14,562 nt of DNA from DATHYU01 sp033722675 (GCA_033722675.1 JAWVYO010000060.1:1-14562); one strand, 5' to 3'. Shown: positions 1 through 5,801, counted from the stretch's first letter. Program-made: numbers and translations. The notes: generated by a model from the letters alone, not told the origin.

Positions 1-6
1 CCGCCA
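1..6 (+). other. 3' end (CCGCCA) of an upstream tRNA or repeat unit
   Basis: The first six bases match the discriminator-CCA end seen at 773-778 and 873-878, and they are followed by the same GCGAGCC as those. The window therefore probably begins inside the 3' end of another tRNA-Ser gene or another repeat unit. Which one cannot be decided from here. Confidence 0.5.
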
Positions 7-108
7 GCGAGCCGCGACCAGCGGTGCATCCGCGGACTACGCGCCACTTCGCACTCCGACAGGGCGCGCGCCCGAAGGGCGAAGGTTCGAATCCCACCCC
101 CTCCGCCA
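7..108 (+). repeat. tRNA-Ser 3'-end repeat, copy A (102 bp)
   Basis: This is a direct repeat of the segment at 779-878. It starts with GCGAGCC directly after a CCGCCA. It shares the block at about 28-47 (GTGCATCCGCGG followed by ACTACGCG) and the hairpin CGCCC-GAA-GGGCG. It ends (84-108) with the last 25 nt of tRNA-Ser(UGA), with one mismatch at position 98 (C for T). It has no 5' acceptor strand, D arm or anticodon arm, and the T stem is mispaired, so it is a 3' fragment and not a tRNA. The C at 98 would fit an acceptor GGAGGGG, so this copy may derive from the tRNA just outside the window. Confidence 0.85.
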
Positions 109-136
109 GCGAGCCGCGGATCACCGTGCATCCGCG
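109..136 (+). repeat. truncated repeat leader after copy A
   Basis: GCGAGCCGCGG, a few divergent bases, then GTGCATCCGCG resemble the first ~28 bases of copies A and B. The similarity then stops. It looks like the remnant of one more unit, which means copying happened in series along this locus. Confidence 0.6.
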
Positions 137-193
137 CCCCCAGCACACCTCCGCGCCCGATCGGAGCGCGGGCGGCCCGTCCCTCCCGTGCCA

Positions 194-222
194 TTGGGAA
201 CCCCCAGTGATGCCCGTATAGT
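194..222 (+). promoter_or_regulatory. sigma70-type promoter for the 265-594 gene
   Basis: TTGGGA (194-199), a 17-bp spacer and TATAGT (217-222) match the housekeeping consensus at 4/6 and 5/6. The predicted transcript start, near 229, leaves a ~36-nt leader with a ribosome site before ATG 265. The -35 overlaps GGGAAC (196-201), which resembles an ECF/SigH-type -35, so use by a stress sigma factor is possible. Confidence 0.6.
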
Positions 223-264
223 GGACACATGGAGTTCGCTACGACTCCGAGGAGGGAACATCCC

Positions 265-594
265 ATGTCCCGCATCCGACCACTGCTCACCACGCTCGCA
301 CTCGTGCTCGTGGCGATGCTGCTCACCGCGGCGCCGCTCGGGGCCAAGCCGAACAAGGTGGACGTCTGCCACCTCGACGGGAACGGCACGTACCACCTGA
401 TCACGATCGCCGAACCGGCCGTGGATTCCCACCTCGCCAACCACGGCGATGCCCTGCCGGGTGACGATCATCCCGACCCGGGGTACGTCTTCGGTGACGA
501 CTGCACTGCCGTAGAGGACCCGAACGGCGACAACACCTCCGGTGAGGACAGCATCGGCGACGGCGACGTCGGCACCGTCGACCCCGGTTTCTGA
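265..594 (+). CDS. small secreted protein with a CH/HLI/HGD motif
   Basis: A 109-residue protein of unknown function. Residues about 1-27 form a signal peptide (positive MSRIR, hydrophobic core LLTTLALVLVAMLLTAAP, cleavage probably near GAKP). The mature part begins with VDVCHLDGNGTYHLITI and continues with EPAVDSHLANHGDALPG. I recall this Cys-His/His/HGD pattern at the N terminus of many bacterial secreted and surface proteins; its function is not known to me. The tail is Asp/Gly-rich and acidic, which would suit divalent-cation binding, but that is inference. The start is set at ATG 265 because GGAGGG (251-256) lies 8 nt upstream and the promoter predicts initiation near 229, which excludes ATG 229 as a led start. 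The gene stands alone and ends at a strong hairpin. It sits between two tRNA 3'-end repeats, which raises the possibility of acquisition with them. Confidence 0.8.
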   Translation: MSRIRPLLTTLALVLVAMLLTAAPLGAKPNKVDVCHLDGNGTYHLITIAEPAVDSHLANHGDALPGDDHPDPGYVFGDDCTAVEDPNGDNTSGEDSIGDGDVGTVDPGF

Positions 595-617
595 CGGCCG
601 ACGACGACGTCGAAACA

Positions 618-649
618 GCGTGGGACCGGCGGTGACGCCGGTCCCACGC
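618..649 (+). terminator. strong hairpin after the small secreted protein gene
   Basis: A perfect 13-bp GC-rich stem (GCGTGGGACCGGC paired with its complement) closes a 6-nt loop, 24 bases after the stop codon. No T-run follows, as is common in GC-rich actinobacteria. It separates the upstream gene from tRNA-Ser. Confidence 0.8.
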
Positions 650-687
650 ACGCGAACGGCCACGATCCCGCGATACCGTCCCGTCCC

Positions 688-778
688 GGAGGGATGGCCG
701 AGCGGACGAAGGCGGCGGTCTTGAAAACCGCTGAGCCCCTTGCGGGTTCCGTGGGTTCGAATCCCACTCCCTCCGCCA
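688..778 (+). tRNA. tRNA-Ser (anticodon UGA)
   Basis: The whole cloverleaf can be read. The acceptor GGAGGGA pairs with TCCCTCC, the D stem is GCC/GGC, and the anticodon stem GCGGT/ACCGC holds loop CTTGAAA with anticodon TGA at 722-724. A long type II variable arm (GAGCCC/GGGTTC) is typical of tRNA-Ser. The T arm is GTGGG-TTCGAAT-CCCAC, the discriminator is G775, and CCA (776-778) is genome-encoded. It decodes UCA and probably other UCN codons. It is charged by the seryl-tRNA synthetase encoded at 9404-10687 in this window. Its last 25 nt are duplicated in the flanking repeats. Confidence 0.97.
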
Positions 779-878
779 GCGAGCCTCGTGGTGCCGTGCA
801 TCCGCGGACTACGCGCCACTCCGCGCTCCCGGGGGACGCGCCCGAAGGGCGAAGGTTCGAATCCCACTCCCTCCGCCA
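779..878 (+). repeat. tRNA-Ser 3'-end repeat, copy B (100 bp)
   Basis: This begins immediately after the tRNA CCA with GCGAGCC and ends exactly 100 bp later with a second CCA. Bases 854-878 are identical to the last 25 nt of the tRNA (754-778). The preceding CGCCC-GAA-GGGCG hairpin and the block near 798-822 match copy A. It lacks the 5' two thirds of a tRNA. The layout of a tRNA followed by a repeat carrying its own 3' end, CCA included, parallels the 178-bp repeats of E. coli tyrT. Confidence 0.85.
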
Positions 879-909
879 GCCAGCCAGCCTCGTGGTGCCG
901 TGCAACCGG
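879..909 (+). repeat. truncated repeat leader after copy B
   Basis: GCCAGCCAGCCTCGTGG and then TGCCGTGCAACCGG resemble the first bases of copy B with small changes. The similarity ends just before the -10 of the methyltransferase gene. It is a remnant of a further unit. Confidence 0.6.
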
Positions 910-923
910 GTCGACACCACGCG

Positions 924-929
924 TACCCT
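924..929 (+). promoter_or_regulatory. -10 (TACCCT) of a probable leaderless methyltransferase transcript
   Basis: TACCCT fits TANNNT and ends 6 nt before ATG 936, so transcription would start at or next to the A of the start codon. No Shine-Dalgarno is present. TACCCTCGGACCATG here and CACCCTCGGCCCATG at 5144 are almost the same. No good -35 is visible. Confidence 0.5.
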
Positions 930-935
930 CGGACC

Positions 936-1547
936 ATGGATCGACGGATCACCGACCTGATCGCCGCCTACGACGCCAACGCCGCGACGAGGGAGGAGAA
1001 GGGCGAGCCCGAGTGGCGGTCGCCGATCCGCGCGGACTTCGCGGGCCGGCTCCCCGAGGGCGCGCGAGTCCTCGAGATCGGAGCAGGCGTCGGATACACC
1101 GCCCGGTGGTTCCACGAGCAGGGGTTGGACGTCACCGCCACCGACCTCTCACCCGCCAACGTGGCGAAGATCAGGGAGAAGGGCGTCACCGCCCACGTCC
1201 GCGACATGGCCGAACTCGGGTTCTCGGCGGCCTCCTTCGAAGGTGTCTGGGCGGCCAGCTGTCTCATGCACATCCCCGACGCCGCGCTCCCCGGTGTCCT
1301 CACCGGCATCCGGGAGGTCCTCGTTCCCGACGGCTGGTTCTGGGCGGGAACCTGGGGCGGGGTCGACCGCGAGGGCATCTGGGAGGACGACAGCTACGAG
1401 CCGAAGCGCTTCTACTCGTTCCGATCCCACGACCGGATCCGCTCCTTCTACGAGGACGCCGGCTTCGAGATCGTGTCCTTCGAGGTGATCGACGCCGAGC
1501 CGACGATCGAGTGGTCGTACCAGTCGACGCTCATGCGGCCAGCCTGA
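936..1547 (+). CDS. class I SAM-dependent methyltransferase
   Basis: A 203-residue single-domain methyltransferase of the Rossmann type. Motif I is VLEIGAGVGYT (residues 45-55, with E47, G49, G51 and G53 for SAM). The acidic end of strand 2 is TATDLS (D70). Motif post-I includes HVRDMAELGF, and the strand 4 region reads FEGVWAASCLMHI, as in Methyltransf_11/25 proteins. The C terminus (RSHDRIRSFYEDAGFEIVSFEVID) is the usual lid. The methyl acceptor cannot be told. The start is ATG 936 and not the in-frame GTG 900, because 900-935 lies in the tRNA-repeat remnant and because the -10 TACCCT places a leaderless start at 936. It is a lone gene, convergent with the MFS exporter, with 28 bp between the stop codons. 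Confidence 0.9.
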   Translation: MDRRITDLIAAYDANAATREEKGEPEWRSPIRADFAGRLPEGARVLEIGAGVGYTARWFHEQGLDVTATDLSPANVAKIREKGVTAHVRDMAELGFSAASFEGVWAASCLMHIPDAALPGVLTGIREVLVPDGWFWAGTWGGVDREGIWEDDSYEPKRFYSFRSHDRIRSFYEDAGFEIVSFEVIDAEPTIEWSYQSTLMRPA

Positions 1548-1575
1548 CGGACCGCATCGGGCTCGCGCCTCGCAG

Positions 1576-3249
1576 CTAGGCCCCGATGTCTTCTTCGTCG
1601 AGGTCGAGGCGGATCGAGCCGTCCTCTTCGTGGGCGGCGCGGTGCTGGGCGACGAGGTCGTCCCAGTCGGGGCGGTTCTCGTACTCGCCGACGTCGAAGG
1701 CGATGAGGTGCCGACTCACCGGACCGTCCGCGGTGTCGAAGGCCTGGGCACGCCGGATGACCTCGGCGGCGTCGGCGTCGATGCGGCGGTGCTGACGGAG
1801 GTGGTCGTCCCAGGACGGCACGAGGAACACCTCGGTGATCCGCCGGGGCTCCTCGGCGCGGCGGTACAGGCGCCACCGGTATGCCCCGGTCTGCAGGCGG
1901 ATGCGACGGAGCTGCTCCATGGTGTCGAGGAACCCGCGCAGGTCCTCTTCGGCGAGCACCCAGGTGTTCAGGATCATGACCGGGCCGCCCGGCAGCACCT
2001 CGTCCGCGTCGTGACCCATGTCCTCGACCTCCGCCGGACGGTGGGCCGTCACGTCGTCGAGGCCGACGATCGGCATCCGCAACGCGGCGAGCCCCAACAG
2101 GATGGCGCCGGCGGAGAGCGCCACGATCGCCGCCTGCACGTCGAAGACCTCGGCGACACCGCCCGCCAGGATCGACCCGAGCGGTGAGATCCCGACGAAG
2201 GCAAGCGTGTAGAGGCTGATCGCGCGGCCACGGATCCATGGATGCGACAGCAGCTGGACGGTGGCGTTGAGGGTCGCCAGGGTCCACACCCATGCCAGAC
2301 CGATGAACGCCATGGCGATCCCCGCCACGAGTCCGTTCGGCGCGAGTCCCAGCCCCACCCCGGCGAGTCCGAAGATGACGATCGCCACGGGAACGGTCCG
2401 CCGCCCCAGCCGGGGCAGGACCCGGCCGCGGGTCGTCGCCGCGACGAGCGCCCCCGCACCCATGGCGGCGAGCAACGCCCCGTAGAGCCACGCCTCGCCT
2501 TCGAGGACGTCGGCGGTCAGGTTCGGGAGCAGCGCCTGTGACGCCGATGACGTCAGGGCGAAGCCCGCGGCGACGCCGAGCAGCCACCGCAGCGGAGGCG
2601 TGTGCCGGGCGTAGCGGATCCCCAGTGCCATGGCGGCGGCGAGCGACGACTCCGACTCCTGCACCCAGTCCTGCGGCCGGAAGCCCACGAGCACGGCGAT
2701 CACCCCGAGGTACGTCGCCCCGTTGATCACGAAGGCCGTCCCGGCCCCCGCCGTCGCCACGATGATCCCGCCCAGGGCGGGACCCGCGACGCGGGCGATG
2801 TTGAAGGACACCGAGTTCAGGGCCACGGCGCTCGACACGAGCTGGCGGGGCACGAGATCCGGCACCATCGCCTGCCATACGGGGGCGTTGAACGCCACAC
2901 CGACACCGAGCAGGAGCCCGAGGCCGAGCAACAGCTGCGGGGTCATCGCCCCGGCGAGGTCGACCGCGCCCATCACCGCCACCGACACCCCCATGGCCAC
3001 CTGGGCCGCCAGCAGGACGTTGCGCCGGTTGGCGAGATCGGCGAGCGCCCCGGCCGGAAGGGCCAGGACGAGGAGCGGCAGCGTCGTCGACGCGGCCATC
3101 GTCGCCACCCAGCCGGGCGACCCGGTCAGTTCGAGCATCAGCCAGCTGGCGGCCACCGCCTGCAGGAAGGAGCCCACGTTGCTGAAGATCGACGCGATCC
3201 ACAGCGAACGGAATCGGCGAATCGCGAGGGGACCGGACAGGGTCGTCAC
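1576..3249 (-). CDS. MFS transporter (EntS-like MFS_3 type) with C-terminal soluble domain
   Basis: About 557 residues. The first ~410 form a 12-helix major facilitator of the MFS_3/EntS kind, the family that includes exporters of siderophores and other small molecules. Family features are the start GPLAIRRFRSLWIASIFSNVG, the GALADLANRRNVLLAAQ loop after helix 2, and FNAPVWQAMVPDLVPR with LNSVSFNIARVAGPALGG. After the last helix (ALRMPIV) a ~130-residue cytoplasmic tail resembles an antibiotic-biosynthesis-monooxygenase-like fold (LNTWVLAEEDLRGFLDTMEQ, TGAYRWRLYRRAEEPRRITEVF, SWDDHLRQHRRI), an arrangement known in this family. The substrate is unknown. GTG 3249 is preferred because TACGCT lies 7 nt upstream; GTG 3276 would add nine residues and run into the SRP RNA promoter. 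It is divergent from the SRP RNA gene. Confidence 0.88.
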   Translation of the reverse strand: MTTLSGPLAIRRFRSLWIASIFSNVGSFLQAVAASWLMLELTGSPGWVATMAASTTLPLLVLALPAGALADLANRRNVLLAAQVAMGVSVAVMGAVDLAGAMTPQLLLGLGLLLGVGVAFNAPVWQAMVPDLVPRQLVSSAVALNSVSFNIARVAGPALGGIIVATAGAGTAFVINGATYLGVIAVLVGFRPQDWVQESESSLAAAMALGIRYARHTPPLRWLLGVAAGFALTSSASQALLPNLTADVLEGEAWLYGALLAAMGAGALVAATTRGRVLPRLGRRTVPVAIVIFGLAGVGLGLAPNGLVAGIAMAFIGLAWVWTLATLNATVQLLSHPWIRGRAISLYTLAFVGISPLGSILAGGVAEVFDVQAAIVALSAGAILLGLAALRMPIVGLDDVTAHRPAEVEDMGHDADEVLPGGPVMILNTWVLAEEDLRGFLDTMEQLRRIRLQTGAYRWRLYRRAEEPRRITEVFLVPSWDDHLRQHRRIDADAAEVIRRAQAFDTADGPVSRHLIAFDVGEYENRPDWDDLVAQHRAAHEEDGSIRLDLDEEDIGA

Positions 3250-3256
3250 CGGCGGA

Positions 3257-3262
3257 AGCGTA
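3257..3262 (-). promoter_or_regulatory. possible -10 (TACGCT) of the MFS gene
   Basis: On the minus strand TACGCT fits TANNNT and ends 7 nt before GTG 3249, so the transcript would be leaderless. No clear -35 is present. The start choice rests partly on this motif, so the two are not independent. Confidence 0.35.
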
Positions 3263-3290
3263 GGACCGTTCCGCACCGGTGGCCGACCGT

Positions 3291-3296
3291 TACCAT
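3291..3296 (+). promoter_or_regulatory. possible -10 (TACCAT) of the SRP RNA gene
   Basis: TACCAT fits TANNNT and ends 10 nt before the conserved SRP RNA 5' sequence GTGCTAGGCGGGG. The -35 region is poor. Together with the minus-strand motif at 3257-3262 it forms a compact divergent promoter region. Confidence 0.4.
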
Positions 3297-3306
3297 CGCG
3301 GCGATC

Positions 3307-3550
3307 GTGCTAGGCGGGGCGCTAGAGGTGCCCTGAACCCGAAATCCTCTTGACGCGGGGCCGAATCCCCGCCCGAGGGCCACCCTGCTTCGGGTCCAGC
3401 GCCGGACACGTGGTGTTGAAGGCCGGGTCCCACGCGGCGGGACACCGTGAACCGGGTCAGATCCTGACGGAAGCAGCCCTAAGCGGCTCGTCCCGGGTGC
3501 CGTGGGAGTGCCTGGCCGGAGCCGGCGATCCGGAACGCGCCGGGGTGCGG
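3307..3550 (+). ncRNA. ffs: signal recognition particle RNA, large (Alu-containing) type
   Basis: The RNA core of the signal recognition particle, which binds Ffh and targets nascent membrane proteins. The 5' part GTGCTAGGCGGGG, then GGTGCCCTGAACCCGAAATC and GGGGCCGAATCCCCG, lines up block by block with the Alu domain of the B. subtilis scRNA as I recall it. The S-domain tip at 3448-3486 has TGAACCGGGTCAG, the 3' loop strand AGCAGCCCTAAG, and flanking helices CCCACG/CGTGGG and GGGAC/GTCCC. The apical loop is TGAC (3465-3468) closed by TCC/GGA, a URRC-type loop in place of the common GGAA. The ends are approximate (about 10 nt), the 3' end being set by CCGGGGTGCGG, which matches the region that closes the Bacillus RNA. 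The length of ~244 nt is far above the ~100 nt of 4.5S-type RNAs. Confidence 0.9.
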
Positions 3551-3578
3551 AGCTCGACGGCGGGTGCACGATCACAGG

Positions 3579-3607
3579 ACGGGGCCGGTGCGATGCACCG
3601 GCCCCGT
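3579..3607. terminator. bidirectional terminator between SRP RNA and lipoprotein gene
   Basis: A perfect 13-bp stem (ACGGGGCCGGTGC and its complement) closes a 3-nt loop, GAT. It lies ~28 nt after the SRP RNA end on the plus strand and directly after the stop codon of the minus-strand lipoprotein gene (one base between). It can serve both convergent units. Confidence 0.85.
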
Positions 3608-3608
3608 G

Positions 3609-5042
3609 CTAGTTGGACCACACCTCGTTCGCCAGCGTCGGGCCCACCGCCGAGTCGTCCTCCTCCACCACCCTGATCCGGCTGTCCAGGCAGCGCCCGA
3701 AGTCGTCGCATCCCAGCGAACCGAAGAAGCCGGACACGGACACCTCGCCGAGCGACTCGGGAATGCGCCGCCGGTCGATCACGGCGGTGCCGTCCCGATC
3801 CTCCACCACGGCGGCGACGGCCGCGAGGAGCAACATCGTCGCGTCGTACGCGCGCAACGCCTCCGTCGTCGGCTCGCGCCCGAAGGCGCGTTCGTACGCG
3901 GCGCGCACGTCGTCGACGTCGAGACCGGCGTCTTCGTCGCCCCGGGGCTCCTCGTCGACCTCCACGAAGTAGGCATCCGATGCACCGTCGGCGGCGGCGA
4001 CCTCGGGCACCAGCGCCTCCACCGACATCACCAGCGGCACCCCCTCGATGACCGGCTCCGCGAACTCGTCCTCCTCGGCGGCGGCACGCTCGTCGTCGAC
4101 GATCCTTTCGATCGCCGCGACCACCGCAGGAGCGTCCTCGGCGCCCACCGCGAGGAACAGGGCGTCGGGCGCCACGTCGCCGAGGCGACGGATCGCCCCG
4201 CCGATCTCGGTCACCGGCGCGTTGGCGACCCCGACGATGGGGATGTCGAGCCCGAGGGCCGCTGCGGCGAACGCCTCGGCGGAGCGCTCGCCCGACGCGT
4301 CCCCGGAGACCACGACGACGGCCGGGCGCGACGCGCCGAGGAAGTCCTCGACGAAGGCCGCCGCGCCGTGCGCCACGGCATCGACGTGGGGAGCCACCGT
4401 GACGAAGCCGTCGCGACGAAGCGCCCCGGGCTCCCCCGGAGGATCGGCGAAGAAGGAGGGGTCGTCCACCGTCGGGGCAACGACGGTGAAACCGGCGTCG
4501 ACGAGCAGGGGGACACCGTCCACGGCGGCGGCGGCGCACGTCGGACCGATGATCCCCACGACGGGGGACCCCGAGACGGCCGCACCGGAGGCGACGACCG
4601 ATCGCGCCGCCGCCCGGCCCCCGTCGACGGAGCACCGGGTGTCCTCGAACGGGGCCAGGACGACGTCGTGCCCGGCGATGTCGCCGAAGTCGCCGACGGC
4701 CAGCTGGACGGCGTCGGCCTGCGCCGTCCCGACCTCGGCGTCGTCGCCGGAGAAGGGGAGGAACCCGCCCACCAGCAGCGGGCGGCCCGGCGCCGCCTCC
4801 ACGATCGTGACCGGCCCGGCATCGACGGCCGTCGTCGACGAGGAGGGCGGCACCGTGGTCGTCGTGGTGGGGGCCGGGGGCGGCGCGGTGGTCGTGGTGG
4901 CGACGGGACGCGTCGTCTCGGTCGGCGGCGCCGTGGCGGGCACGGACACGGCCGTCGTCGGCGGACGCCGGGGCTCGCCGACGCAGCCGGTGAGGGCGAG
5001 CGCGGCGGCCACCGACACCGCGATCGCACGGAATCGGGTCAT
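3609..5042 (-). CDS. LivK-like periplasmic-binding lipoprotein
   Basis: A 477-residue lipoprotein. The signal peptide ends in a perfect lipobox LTGC with acylated C20. A Pro/Thr/Ser-rich stalk (about residues 21-75, with TTTT runs) spans the wall. The rest is a type I periplasmic-binding fold of the Leu/Ile/Val-binding class: LLVGGFLPFSGDDAEVGTAQ, VVLAPFEDTRC, then VVGIIGPTCAAAAVDGVPLL for the ligand-contacting region, and DAYFVEV plus AYERAFGREPTTEALRAYDA in lobe 2. The family feeds ABC importers or acts as a sensor domain. No permease or ATPase gene is nearby, so the partner is unknown. There are four Cys in the mature domain (TRC, PTC, LGC, RCL), possibly two disulfides. AGGA lies 5 nt before ATG 5042. 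It is divergent from the redox operon and ends at the shared terminator. Confidence 0.87.
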   Translation of the reverse strand: MTRFRAIAVSVAAALALTGCVGEPRRPPTTAVSVPATAPPTETTRPVATTTTAPPPAPTTTTTVPPSSSTTAVDAGPVTIVEAAPGRPLLVGGFLPFSGDDAEVGTAQADAVQLAVGDFGDIAGHDVVLAPFEDTRCSVDGGRAAARSVVASGAAVSGSPVVGIIGPTCAAAAVDGVPLLVDAGFTVVAPTVDDPSFFADPPGEPGALRRDGFVTVAPHVDAVAHGAAAFVEDFLGASRPAVVVVSGDASGERSAEAFAAAALGLDIPIVGVANAPVTEIGGAIRRLGDVAPDALFLAVGAEDAPAVVAAIERIVDDERAAAEEDEFAEPVIEGVPLVMSVEALVPEVAAADGASDAYFVEVDEEPRGDEDAGLDVDDVRAAYERAFGREPTTEALRAYDATMLLLAAVAAVVEDRDGTAVIDRRRIPESLGEVSVSGFFGSLGCDDFGRCLDSRIRVVEEDDSAVGPTLANEVWSN

Positions 5043-5122
5043 GGGGTCCTATCGGAGCCCGCTCGCGGCGGCTCGACGGTTTCTCCGGGTCGCCCAGGGC
5101 AGGGTGGGACCTTCGGCCCTAG

Positions 5123-5149
5123 TTGACCGGTCGGCCAAATCGCCACCCT
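5123..5149 (+). promoter_or_regulatory. promoter and candidate TetR operator of the redox operon
   Basis: TTGACC (5123-5128) is a good -35 (5/6). CACCCT (5144-5149) is the best -10, at a short 15-bp spacing, and ends 6 nt before ATG 5156, which implies a leaderless start. The -35 lies within the 16-bp imperfect palindrome TTGACCGGTCGGCCAA (5123-5138), in which six of eight base pairs are symmetric and whose core GACCGGTC is a perfect palindrome. Size and position suit a TetR-family dimer, and a TetR gene lies in this operon. Regulation is inferred. Confidence 0.45.
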
Positions 5150-5155
5150 CGGCCC

Positions 5156-5788
5156 ATGACTTCGATCCGACGCGACCTCCGGTTCGGCGTGGCGCTCGTC
5201 GCGCTCGTCGTCCTGCCGATCGTGACCGGATTCGCCATCGCCGGATCAACCGAGCCGCTGCCCCCCGATCCCACGACGCCCGCCGCCGTCGGGAACGGCT
5301 CCTCCACGCCGACGTCGGGCCCCGTCGTCTCGGACCGGCCGGTGGGCGAGGCCCCGCTCTCGGCCGAGGACGCCCTCAGCCGCCAGGAGGGCGACGTCGG
5401 CGGGTTCGCCCGCCTCCAGTACGCCATCGACGACTCGGGGCAGGTGCGCCTCCGCAACGGCGCCGCCATCCCCCTCCGCAACGACCTCGAACTCGTCGTG
5501 GAGCTGAGCCCCTTCCCCGCCAACCGCTTCGACATAGACGTCCGCTACGTCGTGCAGCGCCCCGATGGGACCCCCGTCTCGGACGCCGAGATCGACGTCA
5601 CGTGGGACATGACCTTCATGTATCACGGCCCCTTCCACACGGAGATGCCCGCCGTCGCCCCCGGGACGTTCGAGTCCTCGTTCGACTTCTTCATGTTCGG
5701 CCCCTGGTACCTCGACACGACGGTGTCGGTGCCGGGGACCGACCCCATCGACCTGAGAGTGTCCGTCTACGTCTGGCCGACTGGCTAG
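5156..5788 (+). CDS. membrane-anchored YtkA/FixH-like protein
   Basis: 210 residues. An N-terminal hydrophobic helix (about residues 9-30, FGVALVALVVLPIVTGFAIA) anchors or exports it. A Pro/Ser/Thr-rich linker follows. The C-terminal ~95 residues look like a YtkA-like/FixH immunoglobulin-type domain: VRYVVQRPDGTPVSDAEIDV, TWDMTFMYHGPFHTEM, then GTFESSFDFFMFGPWYLDTTV. The Met/His positions (M, M-Y-H, H-x-E-M, F-M-F-G-P-W) are those associated with copper-related roles in this superfamily; the metal is inference. The start is ATG 5156, since the upstream TTG 5123 falls inside the promoter. It is first in the operon; its TAG is part of the AGGAGG ribosome site of the next gene (13 bp between the genes). 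Confidence 0.75.
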   Translation: MTSIRRDLRFGVALVALVVLPIVTGFAIAGSTEPLPPDPTTPAAVGNGSSTPTSGPVVSDRPVGEAPLSAEDALSRQEGDVGGFARLQYAIDDSGQVRLRNGAAIPLRNDLELVVELSPFPANRFDIDVRYVVQRPDGTPVSDAEIDVTWDMTFMYHGPFHTEMPAVAPGTFESSFDFFMFGPWYLDTTVSVPGTDPIDLRVSVYVWPTG

Positions 5789-5801
5789 GAGGAACCGTCC
5801 C

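Noticed and set aside
7..108. Copies A and B as functional tRNA genes
   Set aside because: They lack the 5' acceptor strand, D arm and anticodon arm, and the T stem is mispaired; only the 3' third is tRNA-like.
229..264. ATG 229 as start of the small secreted protein
   Set aside because: It falls at the predicted transcript start and adds non-signal residues; ATG 265 has a good ribosome site and a clean signal peptide.
121..867. Long minus-strand reading frame with GFEPS-like peptides
   Set aside because: This is the antisense reading of tRNA 3' ends and of the 265-594 gene; such peptides are a known artefact of translated tRNA sequence.
4840..4930. Thr/Pro codon runs (also 13625-13690) as DNA repeats
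   Set aside because: They are low-complexity stalks typical of lipoproteins in this group and are explained by the protein function.
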